Shown here: positions 9,118 through 21,697 of the stretch, one piece after another | How positions within the stretch are numbered: position 1 is the stretch's first letter | Layout: every line of letters starts with the position of its first letter | Assembly: GCA_013176395.1 (NCBI GenBank) | Contig: JABMLP010000007.1 | Coordinates: 248,001 to 312,000, forward strand | Length of the DNA stretch: 64,000 nucleotides | Direction of reading: 5' to 3' | Source of the DNA: Venturia oleaginea | Taxonomy: Eukaryota > Ascomycota > Dothideomycetes > Venturiales > Venturiaceae | The notes under the pieces: generated by a model | Told to the model about the DNA's origin: nothing | What the model saw: the letters and a program-made list of their open reading frames with translations, nothing else | Database searches by the model: none | Made by a program: the position numbers and the translations under genes

Positions 9118-12100
9118 ATGAGTACGAAAGCCGCACTCAAGGCAGCAAAAGCTGCTCTGGACGCCAGCCAATATGCCGATGTTGTCACAAAGTCTCAAGA
9201 GGTCGTTGCCTCCGATCCTCATAATTACTTCGCGTACGTTTCTCAATCAATTGAAAGTAACAACATTTGTTGACTGTTCAGACGGTTATTCCTAGGCCGA
9301 GCGTACGATAAGCTACAACAGCCTGAAGCATCTGAAAAAGCATACAACGAGGCGACAACTATCAAGCCGACAGACGACCAGGGATGGAAGGGCTTACTAG
9401 CACTCTACGAAACTCAAGGCGCAAAGGCGGTGGATAAGTTTCTTGCGGCTTCCGAGGCCCTGGCACAAATATATGCGGACGCAGACAAGAAGGAACCCTG
9501 CCAGACGATCGTGGACAAAGCACTAAAATACGCAAAGGAGAAGGGCACGAAATCGAATTACAAACGAGCCCTCAAATTTCAATTGCCATCAAGCCCAATC
9601 TACTCGTTCCTGGAAGGTCGCGTACCCCACCCATCACACACATACCTGAGACTCATAGAGACAATGGAAACTGAAGAGAAGGAACGAATCAATAAGGAAA
9701 TTGGCGAACGGAGGACACGTCTTGGTGCGCGTAAAGAGCAGGTCACAAATGAGGTCAAACGAGAGGTCTACGGCCAGAGTGATCTAGAGGAGCTATACCA
9801 AGGCCTCATTGACTGGACAAACGATGATGAAACCCGAAGGACATATGAAGAGAAGCTACTCCAAAGGGCATACGACACACTTCTGGTTCTGTTGTCAGGA
9901 CAAAAAGACGCGAAGAGAGAGCAGGTCGCCAAATTGGCTTATGGCATGGTCGCGATCAAGCACCCGTTCACGTTAGCATGGGACATCTTCCTCGAATGGA
10001 GTGATGTGGAGGATATTGGCAAATTTGATGTCGGCATTCTTCGAGAGTACATCGAATTCTTCCCTGAGAGAGGACTTTCCAAAGTCCTGAAGGGATACCT
10101 TGGGAGCGATCTGTCGCCATTTCTACCCGCAACGCCAATGGAGATACCAGATGATGCGGCTAGCGATGATGATGTTGGCGGAGGTGTTCCACTGGTCCCA
10201 ATTGCTACCGAGGACAAACTGGTTCTCATGGGTGATGGACTCGTGGAGGCGAAACAGTCCCAGCTCGCCCATCGTCTCATGGCTGAATATTATGCTCATA
10301 TAGAAGAGTACGAGACTGTGGTCGAGACCGTACGTGCTGGTATCAAAGCCTTGAATGGGGAGATACGCAAAACAGGACTCAAGATGCAAAATAACTTGGA
10401 CGCGTTCAATACGATGCTCGGAACAGCGTTGATTCGGTACCAATCACCTAGACATCATTCCGAGGCCAAGGGAATATTTGATGAAATGCTGAAGCGCAAG
10501 CCGACATTCACTCCTGCATTAATTGGCGTCGGTCTCGTTCTTGAAGAAGACGAAGAATACGAAGCAGCGATTGACTATCTCAGCAAAGCTTTGAAGCGAG
10601 ACTCTAGGAATGCTCGCGTTGGTGCAGAGGCAGCTTGGTGTCGTGCTCTCAATGGAGAGCTGGAGCAAGGTCTGGCTGATCTGGAAAAGTATCTCGAAAT
10701 GATGAGTCTAGATGCTCGGACTCTACGAGCGGAAACCTTACACAGGATCGGCAAATGTCAATGGGATATTGATCCATCAAGGGCTAATCGCAAAGACCGA
10801 ACCGGACCGTATGCCAAATTCCTTCTTTCGATCAAGAGCGATATCAACTATGCACCACCTTACACAATGCTGGGCATATACTATTCGGACTACGCGAGAG
10901 ATAAGAAGAGAGCCAAGCAGTGCTTTCAAAAGGCATTCGAGCTTTCGCCATCCCAAGTCGAGGCAGCAGAACGTCTCGCTCGATCTTTTGCTGATCAAGG
11001 AGATTGGGATATTGTTGAGGCCATCTCGAAGCGCGTGATTGATTCTGGGAAGACACGACCTCCACCTGGCTCGAAGAAGAAGGGCTTCAGTTGGCCTTAC
11101 TCAGCGATGGGAGTGGTTCAAATGAATAGACAAGAATATCAGCAGAGTATTGTCTCCTTTCTTGCTGCACTTCGCATCAGTCCTGACGATTATCATTCAT
11201 ACGTTGGATTGGCAGAGAGCTACCACAATTCGGGTCGCTACAACTCTGCTGCACGTACATTTACATATGCAGCAAATCCTGGTGATGGGATTACTATGAA
11301 GGACAGCGGAGAAGCGTGGTTCAACAAATATATGCTTGCAAATGTCAATCGAGACCTAGGTGCTTACGAAGAAGCCATTCAAGGATACCAAGGAGTTTTG
11401 GAGACGCGAAAGCAGGAATTCGGCGTGGAGATCGCGCTTCTACAGACGCTCCTTGATCGAGCCTGGCGATGCGTTGAGACCGGATTTTTTGGACGAGCTG
11501 TGGAAAGCGCCCAGATGGCTTTAGATATCGCTCAAGGTATTCTTGCATACAAACCCCAAGCCTTCAACTTGTGGAAGGGTGTAGGAGATGCCTGTTCACT
11601 GTACAGCGTCGTTCAAGAACGATTGGATGTTGTTCCTCGCAAGCAGATCAAGGAGATGCTTCAAACTAGCTTTGAGGCAGAACAGTATAACATCTTCTCT
11701 GATGTTGACGGACTAGGTGAGGAAGAGATGGAGAGTCTTGGTGAAGGTAATGACTTCCCTGAGCCAAGCCTCACATTCTGCATAAATGCTGGTATTCTTG
11801 CGGAGAAGAGAGCGATTATTAGCTGCTCTCACGACGTCCATGCACAAGCTGTTTCGTGGTACAATTTGGGCTGGATGGAATATCGAGCACACGGTTGCCT
11901 TGAGCAAAACAAAGATGTCCATGGTTCTATCATCAAGCGGAAAGGTGTCACCAAATTTCTCAAAGCTTCCATGCGATGTTTCAAGCGTGCGATCGAATTG
12001 GAGGCAGGCAACTCGGAGTTCTGGAACGCTCTTGGTGTAGTGACCACGAAGTTGAACCCAAAAGTCGCCCAGCACTCGTTCGTCCGAAGTCTGCACTTGA

Positions 12101-13416
12101 ACGAGCGCAATGTCAAGGCTTGGACGAACTTGGGCGTGCTTTATCTCCTCCAACAAGACTACGAACTCGCCCACACCACATTTGCTCGAGCGCAATCGAC
12201 AGACCCGGATTATGCTCACGCTTGGTTGGGCGAGGGTCTTGTTGCTCTGTTATGGGGCGACGTCAAAGAAGCACTTCTCCATTTCACCCACGCCTTTGAA
12301 ATCTCGGATTCAGCATCCATCATCGCGAAGAAAGAATATGCATCTCACTCCTTCGATAACCTCCTTATAAATCCTGCCACTTCAGACAACACTCTCAACC
12401 TCACTCAGCCTCTCTTCGCGCTAAAACAAATCCACGCTCTCACAGAGAACGACCTGCCCTTTGAACATCTTTCCGCCCTGTTCAACGAGCGCATCGGTGC
12501 CCATAGACCTGCCATCGAGACATTAACACAGCTCTGCACGGGTCTCGAGTCTGAATTTGAAGACACAGAAGATGATGCGACGATGACACGCTTTGCACAC
12601 GCAAAGACTGACTTGGCTCGCAATCTCCTCGCAGCAAAGAATTTCGAAGCAGCAGCAGAAGAAGCCTCCACGGCACTTGATCTTACTTCCGACGATGAAA
12701 CGAGCATGCCGGCCGAAATCCGTTCAAAGCTACGTCTTTCTGCGAGATTGACATTCGGGCTAGCGAAATATTTTATGCAGGACATGGACTCAGCACTCGC
12801 AGCATTCAAACAAGCCTTGCAAGAATGCGACGGAAATCCCGATGTCATTTGCCTCGTTTCCGAAGTCCTCTGGGCCAAGGGCGGGGATGAAGAGAGATCT
12901 GTTGCCAGGGATCAACTTATGGATTGTGTTGAGCGAGCTCCTGGTCATGTTGGTCTTATTACTTTGCTCGGTGTCATGGCCTCCATCGACGAAGATATGG
13001 ATGCTGTCGAAGCTGTCGGCCACGAGTTGGAAGCCATTCATGTCGCCGAAGGACTCACAGATATCGAAGTCAACAAGGTCGAGCGTGTTCTTGAAGCCAT
13101 GGCTGAGCTTTGTCCGCGGCCTGGAACAGATGCTGAAGTTGAGGCGAAGGCAGAGGTACAGAGTTGTGTCATGCTTTATCCGTGGAAGTCTGGACCTTGG
13201 ACACGCTTCTCGGATGAGTTTAATGATGCGTATCCGAGGGCGATGGCGCTTAGGGTTGCTGAACGAAGTGTTCCTCCTAGAGGGACTGTCGGAGCTGAAC
13301 AATTGGCTGATGCATATGCTAATGCTGGGACTGTTGGTGATGCGCAGAGGGCGATTCTTGTTGCGCCGTGGATGGTGGGTGGGTGGGAGGCTTTGAGCGA
13401 GGCCGTGACTGCATGA
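9118..13416 (+). CDS. ski3: Superkiller protein Ski3 (TTC37-like TPR scaffold)
   Basis: Two exons, 9118-9233 and 9282-13416, joined over a 48-nt intron (GTACGT...TTCAG), give 1416 aa. The first exon supplies MSTKAALKAAKAALDASQYA, the first half of a TPR; the junction continues as DPHNYFARLFLGRAYDKLQQ. TPR units recur through the protein, for example around PALIGVGLVLEEDEEYEAAI, NYAPPYTMLGIYYSDYARDK, SEFWNALGVVTTKLNPKVAQ and VKAWTNLGVLYLLQQDYELA. Ski3 is the scaffold of the Ski2-Ski3-Ski8 complex, which feeds mRNA to the cytoplasmic exosome for 3'-5' decay and for non-stop and stalled-ribosome surveillance. Length agrees with fungal Ski3 (about 1400 aa). No defect seen. Confidence 0.92.
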
Positions 13417-13682
13417 ATGAGTGGATTACGATGATATGTATTGTACGGTGTATTTATTGTGATTGGCCTTGTACACACATTACCAATCATGACGCTTGAG
13501 CAAGATGCAATATGCTCAGGAAGACCGCAAACAAGCGTTCTTTCCACATTTCGTCTGGTGACACCAGGTACGTCATGATCATATTGTCAACATTTACATT
13601 TCATTCTCTCTCTCACATCCATTACCTTGACATCGAGCATACCCTGAGCTTTACCAAAGAATCCTAATCCACATACCCAATA

Positions 13683-15707
13683 ATGACCGACTACCATGAT
13701 CCTCTTCTCCCTGCGGTGCGCGTTAGGGAAGAGACTTCCTCTTCTGATACCATCAATACTCCTTCAACAATCAGCTCAACAGATACAGAGGGCGGCCACT
13801 CCAAGCATAAAGATGCCGCGAAGTGGGTGAAGGACAAAACGAAGGTGGCGAAGACGAAGACCAAGAAGCTACTCCACATTGATGATACTCGCCGGCAACT
13901 ACACGACGGCCCTGGCGAAGTCTCAGAGAAGATAGAACAGGACCCAGGTTTCAACCCAGACGCAACAGTCAACGCTGAGTCTTCCACTCTTGGCCAGTTC
14001 AAGGACCAATTGCCTGACAATCGTCATGATTTGAAAGAGATTGTTCGACATCCTCAGAAGGCCACCCAGGGAAAAGCTCAGAGGACGCTGGCCACTTCCG
14101 AAGAGCCATATTTATCACGCAGCGATGACGAGGAGTTCTTACGTACCCACGAGAAACTCGAACAACAAAGCGCTGCCCTGTCCGATGGTCAAGCCAAGAA
14201 CAGCCAGCACTGGGATGTGGCCCGCAGCGAGTTTGATGAGCTTGAAGCAAGCCGGGAGTCCAAGAAGGTGGCTTGGACGTTGAGCAGATACGTTCATCGG
14301 GCACGTGTGCTTGCGCCCGCTGAGGACTCCAAATTCCCAGTCTTGTCAACATGCCGATGGGTGAGCAACGACGAACCGCAGGGCAAGAATTGGTCACAAT
14401 GGCCTCACCAGACCGGACTTCTTCTTCGTCAAGCTTGGGTGGATCCTCCTCGGACCGGCGAAAAGCAGGTGAGATAATAAATTCCCTTACCTTTGAAATG
14501 TCTGTAGTCTGGGATCATTCCTCACCGCGGAAATTTCAATCTTGAGCTCGCTGAAAGTTGGTCGGCGTTGACCATGTCCCAGAGAATTTCAAAAAAATTA
14601 AAATTCACAGGCATCTTAGACTTCTGACATTAGCTAATCCGTTATCAGGAAAAGATGAAGTGGGATCGAGATCTCCTTATTCAAGAGACCGAGCGAATTG
14701 TCATGGCTTCCAGCTCTCTGCAAAAGCGGATGTCCCGCCTTCGTCGACTCTGGCAATGGGAGCAGCCTCGACGATCTGCAGCATGGTTCGCGATTTGGCT
14801 TGTTGTGTGGTATAGCAATCGCATTTTCACATTCATATTCTGTATTCTAGGATACACCATTGCTCGTTCCCGCGAACAACCGGAGCGCATGCAGATGCTC
14901 AAGGAGTCGCACGACCGCATCGGCGATGAGAATGCGACGCCAGATACCTTTGGGGAGATGATCAACCGCCATGGATCCTCGGATTGGCTTGAACCAATGG
15001 TCGAGAATATTGGACCGATCATTCAGCCGCAGGTCAAGGTACTGGCTGATTGGATGGAGATGTTTACCAACTTCTACGAATGGAAGACTACTCGCGCCAC
15101 TGCTGTCCTGCTTATGGTCATTGGGTCTGCTATTGCGATGGCAACTTTCTTAAGCACCGAGTTCATTCTGCGAATGTCAACACTGGCGATCATTGTCGGC
15201 TTGTTTCTTGATCGACCGATATCGTGGCGTGCTCCTGATTACTACAGCGTTGTTGCGCCTATGCACTGGATTTTCTGGGACATTCCAACTCACATTGAAT
15301 CATCCTTCAAATACCTCCGTGGACAAGCCGAACAGATGCGTGCAGACGCTCTCATAAATGACCCCTCGATCTCGTCCAGCGAGATTTCCAAAACAACATC
15401 CCAAGACATCTTCGCAACACCATGTAAATGGAACGACGTAACCGGAAGCGTTGCCGTAACATTCACCAGTATCCGCTTCGCCCGTCGCATTCCCAAAGAA
15501 GTTCTGTGGGAGCGTTCCTTCTACTCTTTGCATGAACTGCAGAAGGGAGATGGGAAGACGGCGATTGTCAAGAGGAATGAGAATTTCTTGGAGTTGAGGT
15601 TCCAAGAGGGAGAAACTGTGAAATTGGAAAAATTGGAGAAGAAGGATGAATTGTTCAATGTTATTGTTGCGTTTTCCGGGTTGACGTGGAAGCAGGTTGA
15701 TCCTTGA
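13683..15707 (+). CDS. DUF3292 fungal membrane protein
   Basis: At least three exons. Exon 1 is 13683-14468 (262 codons; donor CAG|GTGAGA). Exon 2 starts at 14508 in the same phase (SGIIPHRGNFNLELAESWSA). The last exon covers the frame from about 14649 to 15707. The exon 2/3 junction is unresolved: an obvious GC...AG pair at 14611/14648 does not keep the frame, so the donor may lie elsewhere or there may be an indel. The product is about 640-650 aa: a charged N-terminus (about 1-170), then RDLLIQETERIVMASSSLQK, one hydrophobic segment near WFAIWLVVWYSNRIFTFIF, a pair near ATAVLLMVIGSAIAMATFL and LAIIVGLFLDRPISW, and a C-terminal GRAM-like beta region. Function of this fungal family is unknown to me. 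Confidence 0.75.
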
Positions 15708-17872
15708 TTTGGTAGCCCAAGAGAGGGTTAAGGCTAAAGTGATCAATTGGTAAGTTGGTCTTATACCCCTGAAAATTGAATTTCCCTTTCGTTTTGGAAT
15801 TATCCCAGTCGAGATCCCGGTCTCTGCTTTTGGCTTTTACTCACCTTACGACTACCACGAACCTCCGATCCTGCACTTCATACTCAAAGTGATACTTTGA
15901 AATCGAGACACCTTATTCGAGATCCATATCTTTATGCCAATACGACTCGCTGCCATGCCAGTGAGACACCCGTGAAGCAGTGTCCATACAAACATGTAGC
16001 AATCAGCTATGACATAGGACTTCCCTGGCCATGAAATCGGGCGATCGCTGAATTCTGAGCGGTAGAAGTATCTTCCAAGTTGTGGGCAGTCAGAGTATCC
16101 TCTTACTAGGTACTCGATCTTTGGGATGGCAGCGTAAGAGGCAGGACCAAGATGTTCTCAATGACCAAGCACAATAGATGGGTTGTGCTTGTTTGAGAAG
16201 CTCTAGCGGAATGACTCCGAGTCGGAATAAGGTTATGGATATCCATGTTGTGTAGACTAGAGATATTTGGTCGATCTTGATGAAACGCTGTTTGTGCATT
16301 AGCCTGCTGTTTCGCTATCCTTCTCGAGGGATCTGTAGGTCTCTTCATGAGCTGAAATCGATCGTCATATAGCGAGGAGAGAGTTTTGAAGATCATCAAG
16401 AGCTCCATGATTTCGAACTGATTTACGAAGACGCGGCCGCCATTTTTTCAGGCGCTGTTCACAGTACGACCTGCGATTGCTAAGGCTTCATTGAGGTTCA
16501 ACGTTGATATTGGCGCGTCTTGGGCAACGCAATTGAATCTAGAGAGGAAGAGCTCAGTATTAGTAGCGATGCACTATTTTGGTGTTGTCGATGGATAGAG
16601 GAGTTCCGAGCCAAGCCACGAGATAATCTCGGCCGGAGGATAGATCATCCGTGCCGCGCGGATCACGTATATCAATACCAAAAATAGAATAGCGCAGTCG
16701 AAATATTCCTAAGCATCAGATCACTTTCTTCAACACCAACTCCCGGTCGTCGTCGTCGTCGTCTTCTCATCCGCAGTTCAGGCTGATGAAGGCTCTCTTC
16801 TCATACACGCAATGTCCACGCAATTCCAAGACTCTTGGAACTCCCAAGTCATCGCGCGTGATGTCTCCTCAGACGGCGCTTCTTCATCCTGAATGCAGCA
16901 TCACGGAGATGAGTGTGGACGAACTGTGCAAAGACTGTTCCCCGCATAAAAAGCCTCGACAAGCATTCCAAGAGTTTTTGCAACCCATCGCGTGGAAGTT
17001 GGCTTCGCGAGCAAGCCACGCCCATTTCGACCAGTTAAGATTCACCACCTCAAAATATTCGGCGGTTTGGAAACACGACGGCCTTTTCTCTGCATCTCCT
17101 GCACCCTCCTCTTCCCAGGTGGCTCTATCTTTTAGGGAACAGCACCTCCGCGACACACTCGCAGTTTGAGGACTTGCACGAGTCTAAATTCGAGTTCTAT
17201 CCTGCGCTCGCTTAGTACTGTATCCCGTCCTTTGCAGCCACCCTAGGCCAAGATCTATCAGCCGTAGGCTGTCAGCGTCTTTATCGACCCGCTTTTGAGC
17301 TTACAACAAGAGCCTCTCACTGTATTCTTTGGCCTCTGGCGACTTTCGCCATGACCTCCTGTTTTATTTCTCGCCTTTTGGAGTGCCAATACCACTTGGC
17401 TTCCGAAAAGCTCACGGTTCAAGAGAAAGGATGCCCTTGGAAAGTAGAGTATATTCTGGCCAGGACTTATATCCAGGTCGTATACCTACAAATGATGGTC
17501 TCAGTTCGAATTGTTCTCTTTCTTAACACAGTGCAGGCCACTTCTCTCGCACTCTTTCTCATCGTTCTCGCAATTGCAAGCCTTTCAGTTTTTTGGTATA
17601 TCATCTGCGCCCTTGCTTCAGCCTACATCTCAGCCGGCCTGAGCCACGATATCTTACTCCCTCGCTTACTTCCGACTCGCCGCGTTCGACTATTATTTTT
17701 GTCTAGGCATTTTCAAGTTCTTTTTCGAACTTATAAGACAAATTCATTATTTGTTTTCTGTAATATCATTCAGCAATTCGACAACTTACCATCTCAACAA
17801 ACTACCACTTCTCGCTCCAACCCAATCGCATCATTCCTTTCTAGCGCCCTTCGTTTCGACATTTTTATCATC
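15708..17872. other. Long region without a recognised gene
   Basis: An open frame at 16786-17169 (127 codons, ATG-initiated) has no family resemblance and mixed composition, so I do not call it. The reading frame of the carbonic anhydrase stays open upstream to 17351, but the signal peptide begins at 17873, so that part is most likely 5' UTR. A short (GTC)5 run lies near 16748. Confidence 0.4.
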
Positions 17873-19027
17873 ATGTTGATTCAGTCAATCTTTGTTGCAG
17901 CGCTGCTCGCAGTGGCTGATGCCACTTGCATGGGACATTTACATCGACGCGCTGCCGGGAACAACAGCGTCGAGGTGTCCAAATTTGGTTATTCTGGCCC
18001 AGTAGGACCTCTCCTATGGCAAAAGCTTGCAGAGGAGAACTCAGCTTGTGAAATGGGCGAAAATCAGTCGCCCATCAACATCGGTAAGTTACCTTGATTT
18101 TGCGCATGTTCGGCATGAAGCGACGATCTCCGCAACGATTGTCGCACTCACAATCTTTCAATTCGAAGAATATCGCTAATAATCTCAGATTCGACCATCA
18201 AACAGGCGGCATCTGCACCAAAGATACACATTGCAAAGATTGAACACGCAGAGTTTGAGAATCTCGGCACCACGGTCGAGGTGATCGCCAATGGAATGAC
18301 TGAGTTTGGGAATAAGACGTTCAGCCTCAAACAATTCCACTTTCATTCACCGTCCGAGCACCGCATCAATGAGGAATACTTTCCACTGGAGATGCATATG
18401 GTTCATCAGTCTGCTGGTAAGTCTTTATTTGCTTGGCTCTTCGATAATGGCTAATCGTACGATCCAGATGGCAGCTTCGCCGTCCTAGGTCTCCTCTTCG
18501 ATGTATCAGAGCTCAGCACAACACTCATCAGCGACCTGGCAAAAGAAGTCAGCAAAATTTCTGAACCAGGTTCCGTCACAGAGACAGGACCACTCGATAT
18601 GGCAGCCATCGTTAAGCACCTAGAAACAACTCCTCTCCGACAATACTCCGGATCCTTAACGACACCACCATGTAAAGAGGGCATCACCTTCCTCATCGCA
18701 GAACAACCACTCCCAATCAACCCCGCCTCCTACAATTCGTTGAAGAAAGTCCTCAAGTTCAACTCGCGCTTCACCCAGGGATCTCTTGGAGAACCCAATC
18801 TCATCGAGAAAGCACAAAAAGGCGATCAGAGTGTAATCGTCAATGCGCCCGTGCCCAAATCTTCCAACGTTGCTACATCGAAGTCATCCACAATTTCCGA
18901 GACTGTGAAAGAGACAGCCAAGGCTTCTTCAAATACTGTTCTCGGTGATGGTGGCGCGGTCGTATCCACCATATACGCATCCACGATGCAAACCAGTGCG
19001 AGAAAAGCCGATCCCACAGCAGCTTAA
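17873..19027 (+). CDS. Secreted alpha-type carbonic anhydrase
   Basis: Three exons: 17873-18083, 18189-18416, 18468-19027, with introns of 105 nt (GTAAGT...CTCAG) and 51 nt (GTAAGT...TCCAG). The product is 332 aa. Residues 1-17 (MLIQSIFVAALLAVADA) form a signal peptide. Alpha-CA landmarks: GENQSPINI at 62-70 spanning the first junction, zinc ligands in FHFHSPSEH (His121, His123) and in PLEMHMVHQ (His140), and the substrate-pocket segment YSGSLTTPPCKEG. The enzyme interconverts CO2 and bicarbonate outside the cell. After the domain comes a Ser/Thr/Lys-rich tail of about 80 residues without a clear GPI signal. All zinc ligands are present, so it is probably active. Confidence 0.9.
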
Positions 19028-19391
19028 ATATCATCGTCGTCATCGCCTTCGCAATTCATATCTCTTTTCGCTCTTCCTCTTATCATTTCTGTCGCGCAAT
19101 TTAGCATAGCACATTTGTCCGATCTCCAACCTGTATCTTTTTTATTCAGTATTTATAGAGGTGGAGGGCCATCTGATGTCACCATATACTCCACCCATCA
19201 CCATTCCCAATTATTTCTCACCCACGAGCTTTTCTGTCTTTTTTGTGTTTGTGATTGTGTTGGTGTAGTTGAAGTATACGTCCCAAGAAACGTACGAATG
19301 TGAAACTCGAGTGTCCACAATATAAGATGTCTTGGCTCCGTATTTGGCGGTGTTGGCGCTTGGCTTTTTGTTTAGAGTTGTTGGGGCTTGG
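19028..19391. other. 3' flank of the carbonic anhydrase gene
   Basis: Pyrimidine-rich downstream sequence, presumably the 3' UTR. No gene seen. Confidence 0.4.
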
Positions 19392-19673
19392 GAGACCGAC
19401 TACGGAGGCAAACTTCGGGAGGAGAACTTCGCCTCCCGAGCCTTAAGAAAAATTATAAATTTTAGGAAGAAAAGAAGAGAAGCTCTTTACCTCTCTTGCA
19501 AAAACTCTTCTCTTTTTTTGCACTGGAAATCTTTGAACGTTTTTGAGTCTTTCTCTTGTCTCTTATTTCATAGATGAGTAGAGAAATATTCTAGAGGAGT
19601 CCCCAGACACGACGCTAACTGCTAATTGGGAGGCGAAGTTCGCCTCCCGAAGTTCGCCTCCATAGTTAATCTC
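19392..19673. mobile_element. MITE-like element with long terminal inverted repeats
   Basis: The left end (about 19392-19440) reads GAGACCGACTACGGAGGC and on. The reverse complement of the right end (about 19625-19673) reads GAGATTAACTATGGAGGC and on, and the similarity continues for about 48 bp. Each arm also contains its own small palindrome around GAACTTCGCCTCCC. The interior is A/T-rich and non-coding. Size is about 282 bp. A TA dinucleotide borders the inner core (19401-19402 and 19663-19664), so the true end and target duplication are uncertain. A diverged relative lies at about 58840-59006. Confidence 0.7.
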
Positions 19674-19683
19674 GACCTTCGAT

Positions 19684-20023
19684 GGATTGGCCAGAATGCG
19701 TTTTCCAGCCAATTCGTCCAAGATAAGCCTACGTGTACGAGTTAGATCGATTAAAAAAAAGAGAATATACGTAAAAATCCTCTCTTAGTTGAGATGGCTG
19801 GAAACTGCGCGGCAATCCGAGCCAATCAGAAGCATAGTAGATTCGCCAATTATATCAACCACTTAGAGCAAAATAGTCGTTTTAATCTTGGTTGACAGCA
19901 ACCACGCAGGATTTTTAAACATATACGAGATCTTTTCGTATACCCTAAGCTTGGTTGCATTGACTACCTATAAGCGCCAGAAAATAATATGTTTCAAAAT
20001 CCTGCCAACCCATCCAAGAACTC
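19684..20023. repeat. Dispersed repeat family R2, copy A
   Basis: Starts with CGATGGATTGGCCAGAATGC, followed by a fold-back (GCCAATTCGTCC). It ends with CCTGCCAACCCATCC, whose reverse complement GGATGGGTTGGCAGG resembles the start. The left 160 bp align clearly with copy B at 20570. No coding capacity; probably a non-autonomous DNA element. Confidence 0.55.
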
Positions 20024-20569
20024 GTACAAGCCCTTGGCGATGATCGGCTCTTGGTGGGATAAATTGGAAAGCTTGGTATAGCCGGTATGGGACCGAGGAA
20101 CTTCATCGCGTGGTAATGTGAAAGTTTTTTAGTCCTTTACCAACAGCGGGTTTACCAGGCGTGATGGTTGTGGGGCGATAAGTATTAGATGCGGCGCGAT
20201 TGGTGAGATGAATTGAGATAACTGGGGTAGGTTCTTCGATGAGCGTGTTTCGCTCGAAGAGGACCCAGGAGTGCGCGATTGAAGCGGATGAAGATGAGAG
20301 ATCACTTACTTAGTGTCCCAGTTACTTGCGCTTTTGAAATATTTACCACTCCTCGAATTACCATGTCGCACGTAGCGAATGCCCCGTGCATCAGCTGTTC
20401 TTCACGCATGGAACCGGCTAAGCGACGCTCGAATCATCAACCCGGGTATACCGACGGCTCCAAGGAGGGTCGCGATAGGCCAGAGAAATTCGAAAGTATA
20501 TCTGCAGGATCAGGTTTCAAAGTCGTACCGAAAGCCATTTCCGCTAAGGAAGTGATAGTCCCATTCATT
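20024..20569. other. Sequence between repeat copies
   Basis: An ATG-initiated frame at 20279-20617 runs into repeat copy B and has no family resemblance. I consider it spurious. Confidence 0.35.
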
Positions 20570-20816
20570 GGATGGATTGGCCAAATTCTATTTTTCAGCC
20601 AATCTATCCAAGAGTAGGCTACTTGTACGGGTTAGATGGGTTGAGATTAAGAGAATTTACCTCAAAATCCTAGATTGGTTCGATTGGTTCAACTTAGCGC
20701 GGCTGACGTCCGGATTAGCTAATCCATAGAATAAATCAGAATCGACCCAAGCCAAAAACCGTCGAGATCCGATGGGTTGGCCGTAAAATCACGGATTTTT
20801 CAACCCATCTAAATTA
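20570..20816. repeat. Dispersed repeat family R2, copy B
   Basis: Begins GGATGGATTGGCCAAATTC with the fold-back GCCAATCTATCCAAGAG and ends with a hairpin GATGGGTTGGCC...CAACCCATC near 20771-20810. Shares order and sequence with copy A (for example GTACGGGTTAGAT versus GTACGAGTTAGAT), but is shorter by about 90 bp. Confidence 0.55.
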
Positions 20817-21000
20817 TTCGTGCACCTTAACATTGATTGAATAGATTGAAAATAAGCGCCTTACGCCTCAACCCCTGTCCATTTGTCCAATTTCTCGTAC
20901 ACCCCCTCAACCATGGTAGATATGAGTGATCCTGTAGTTTGGATTTCTCGGCCCGGGCCCCAAATGTTTACCTTCTGGTCGCCACACACCTAACCTTAGA

Positions 21001-21429
21001 ATGACTTGCTCGTTCTTCAACATTCTTTTGAACAATCGCTCGATTCGTCGTCGTTCTCCAACCATGGATCCACACCAAGAAAAATTAAACTCCAAGTCCA
21101 GGTCCAGGTCCTGCAGCTGCCACCGCACTCCCTCTCCGGTTGAGGGCCAAAGGAGAAAGGAACCTGACGTCCAGATTCACGAGGGCGGAGATTGTTGTGT
21201 TGCCAAAGAGGAAGGGGATACAAAGAACGAAGCGATGTCCACAGAAAGCTCCGACACTCAACTTGAGCTCCTGGCCAGCCGTCTGAAGAACGTTGCTGAA
21301 ATTGCAGCGATACTTCGAGAAAATCTGGCGAGAGTCGGAAAGCTCCTGGCGAGCCTAGCCGAGGACACCCCTGAAAGAGAAGGTCTTCTAGAGTGTCAAA
21401 AAGGAACAGGCGAGACCGCAAGAAATTGA
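21001..21429 (+). CDS. Hypothetical coiled-coil reading frame
   Basis: The frame encodes 142 aa from the ATG at 21001, or 121 aa from 21064 (MDPHQEKLNSKSRSRSCSCH). The second half predicts a helix with heptads (LELLASRLKNVAEIAAILRE). It matches nothing I recognise. It lies in a repeat-rich island and is followed on the same strand by other helical frames without clear start codons, so it may be one exon or a remnant of a decayed gene. Confidence 0.35.
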   Translation: MTCSFFNILLNNRSIRRRSPTMDPHQEKLNSKSRSRSCSCHRTPSPVEGQRRKEPDVQIHEGGDCCVAKEEGDTKNEAMSTESSDTQLELLASRLKNVAEIAAILRENLARVGKLLASLAEDTPEREGLLECQKGTGETARN

Positions 21430-21697
21430 AAAAGAAACCGGAGGAGGGCACTCGAGGTATATCGGCGAGCATACGAGCAGAGATGGGGTCTGCACAACGA
21501 CAAATTGGAGAGAGTCAATGACTAAGTTCTTTTCGCGGACACGCGGTCATTCTAGCAGGCGCTCGGGTCATTGGATCAGGAGATTTCGTAGAGAGAGTGG
21601 GTGAGGGGTCAAGTTTGAACGTTGGTAAGGTAAAAGCCAAACTTGGACACCGTTCCCTGTTTAATCGAAGCAAAATTGCTCATCCCGCACTATATAT

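Noticed and set aside
16786..17169. 127-codon open frame between the DUF3292 gene and the carbonic anhydrase
   Set aside because: Composition is not protein-like, no family resemblance, and an overlapping opposite frame is almost as long.
17351..17872. 174-codon N-terminal extension of the carbonic anhydrase frame
   Set aside because: The signal peptide starts at 17873, and the upstream part has no conserved features, so it is most likely 5' UTR.
20279..20617. 112-codon open frame running into repeat copy B
   Set aside because: Its C-terminal part is the repeat itself, and the rest shows no protein-like pattern.
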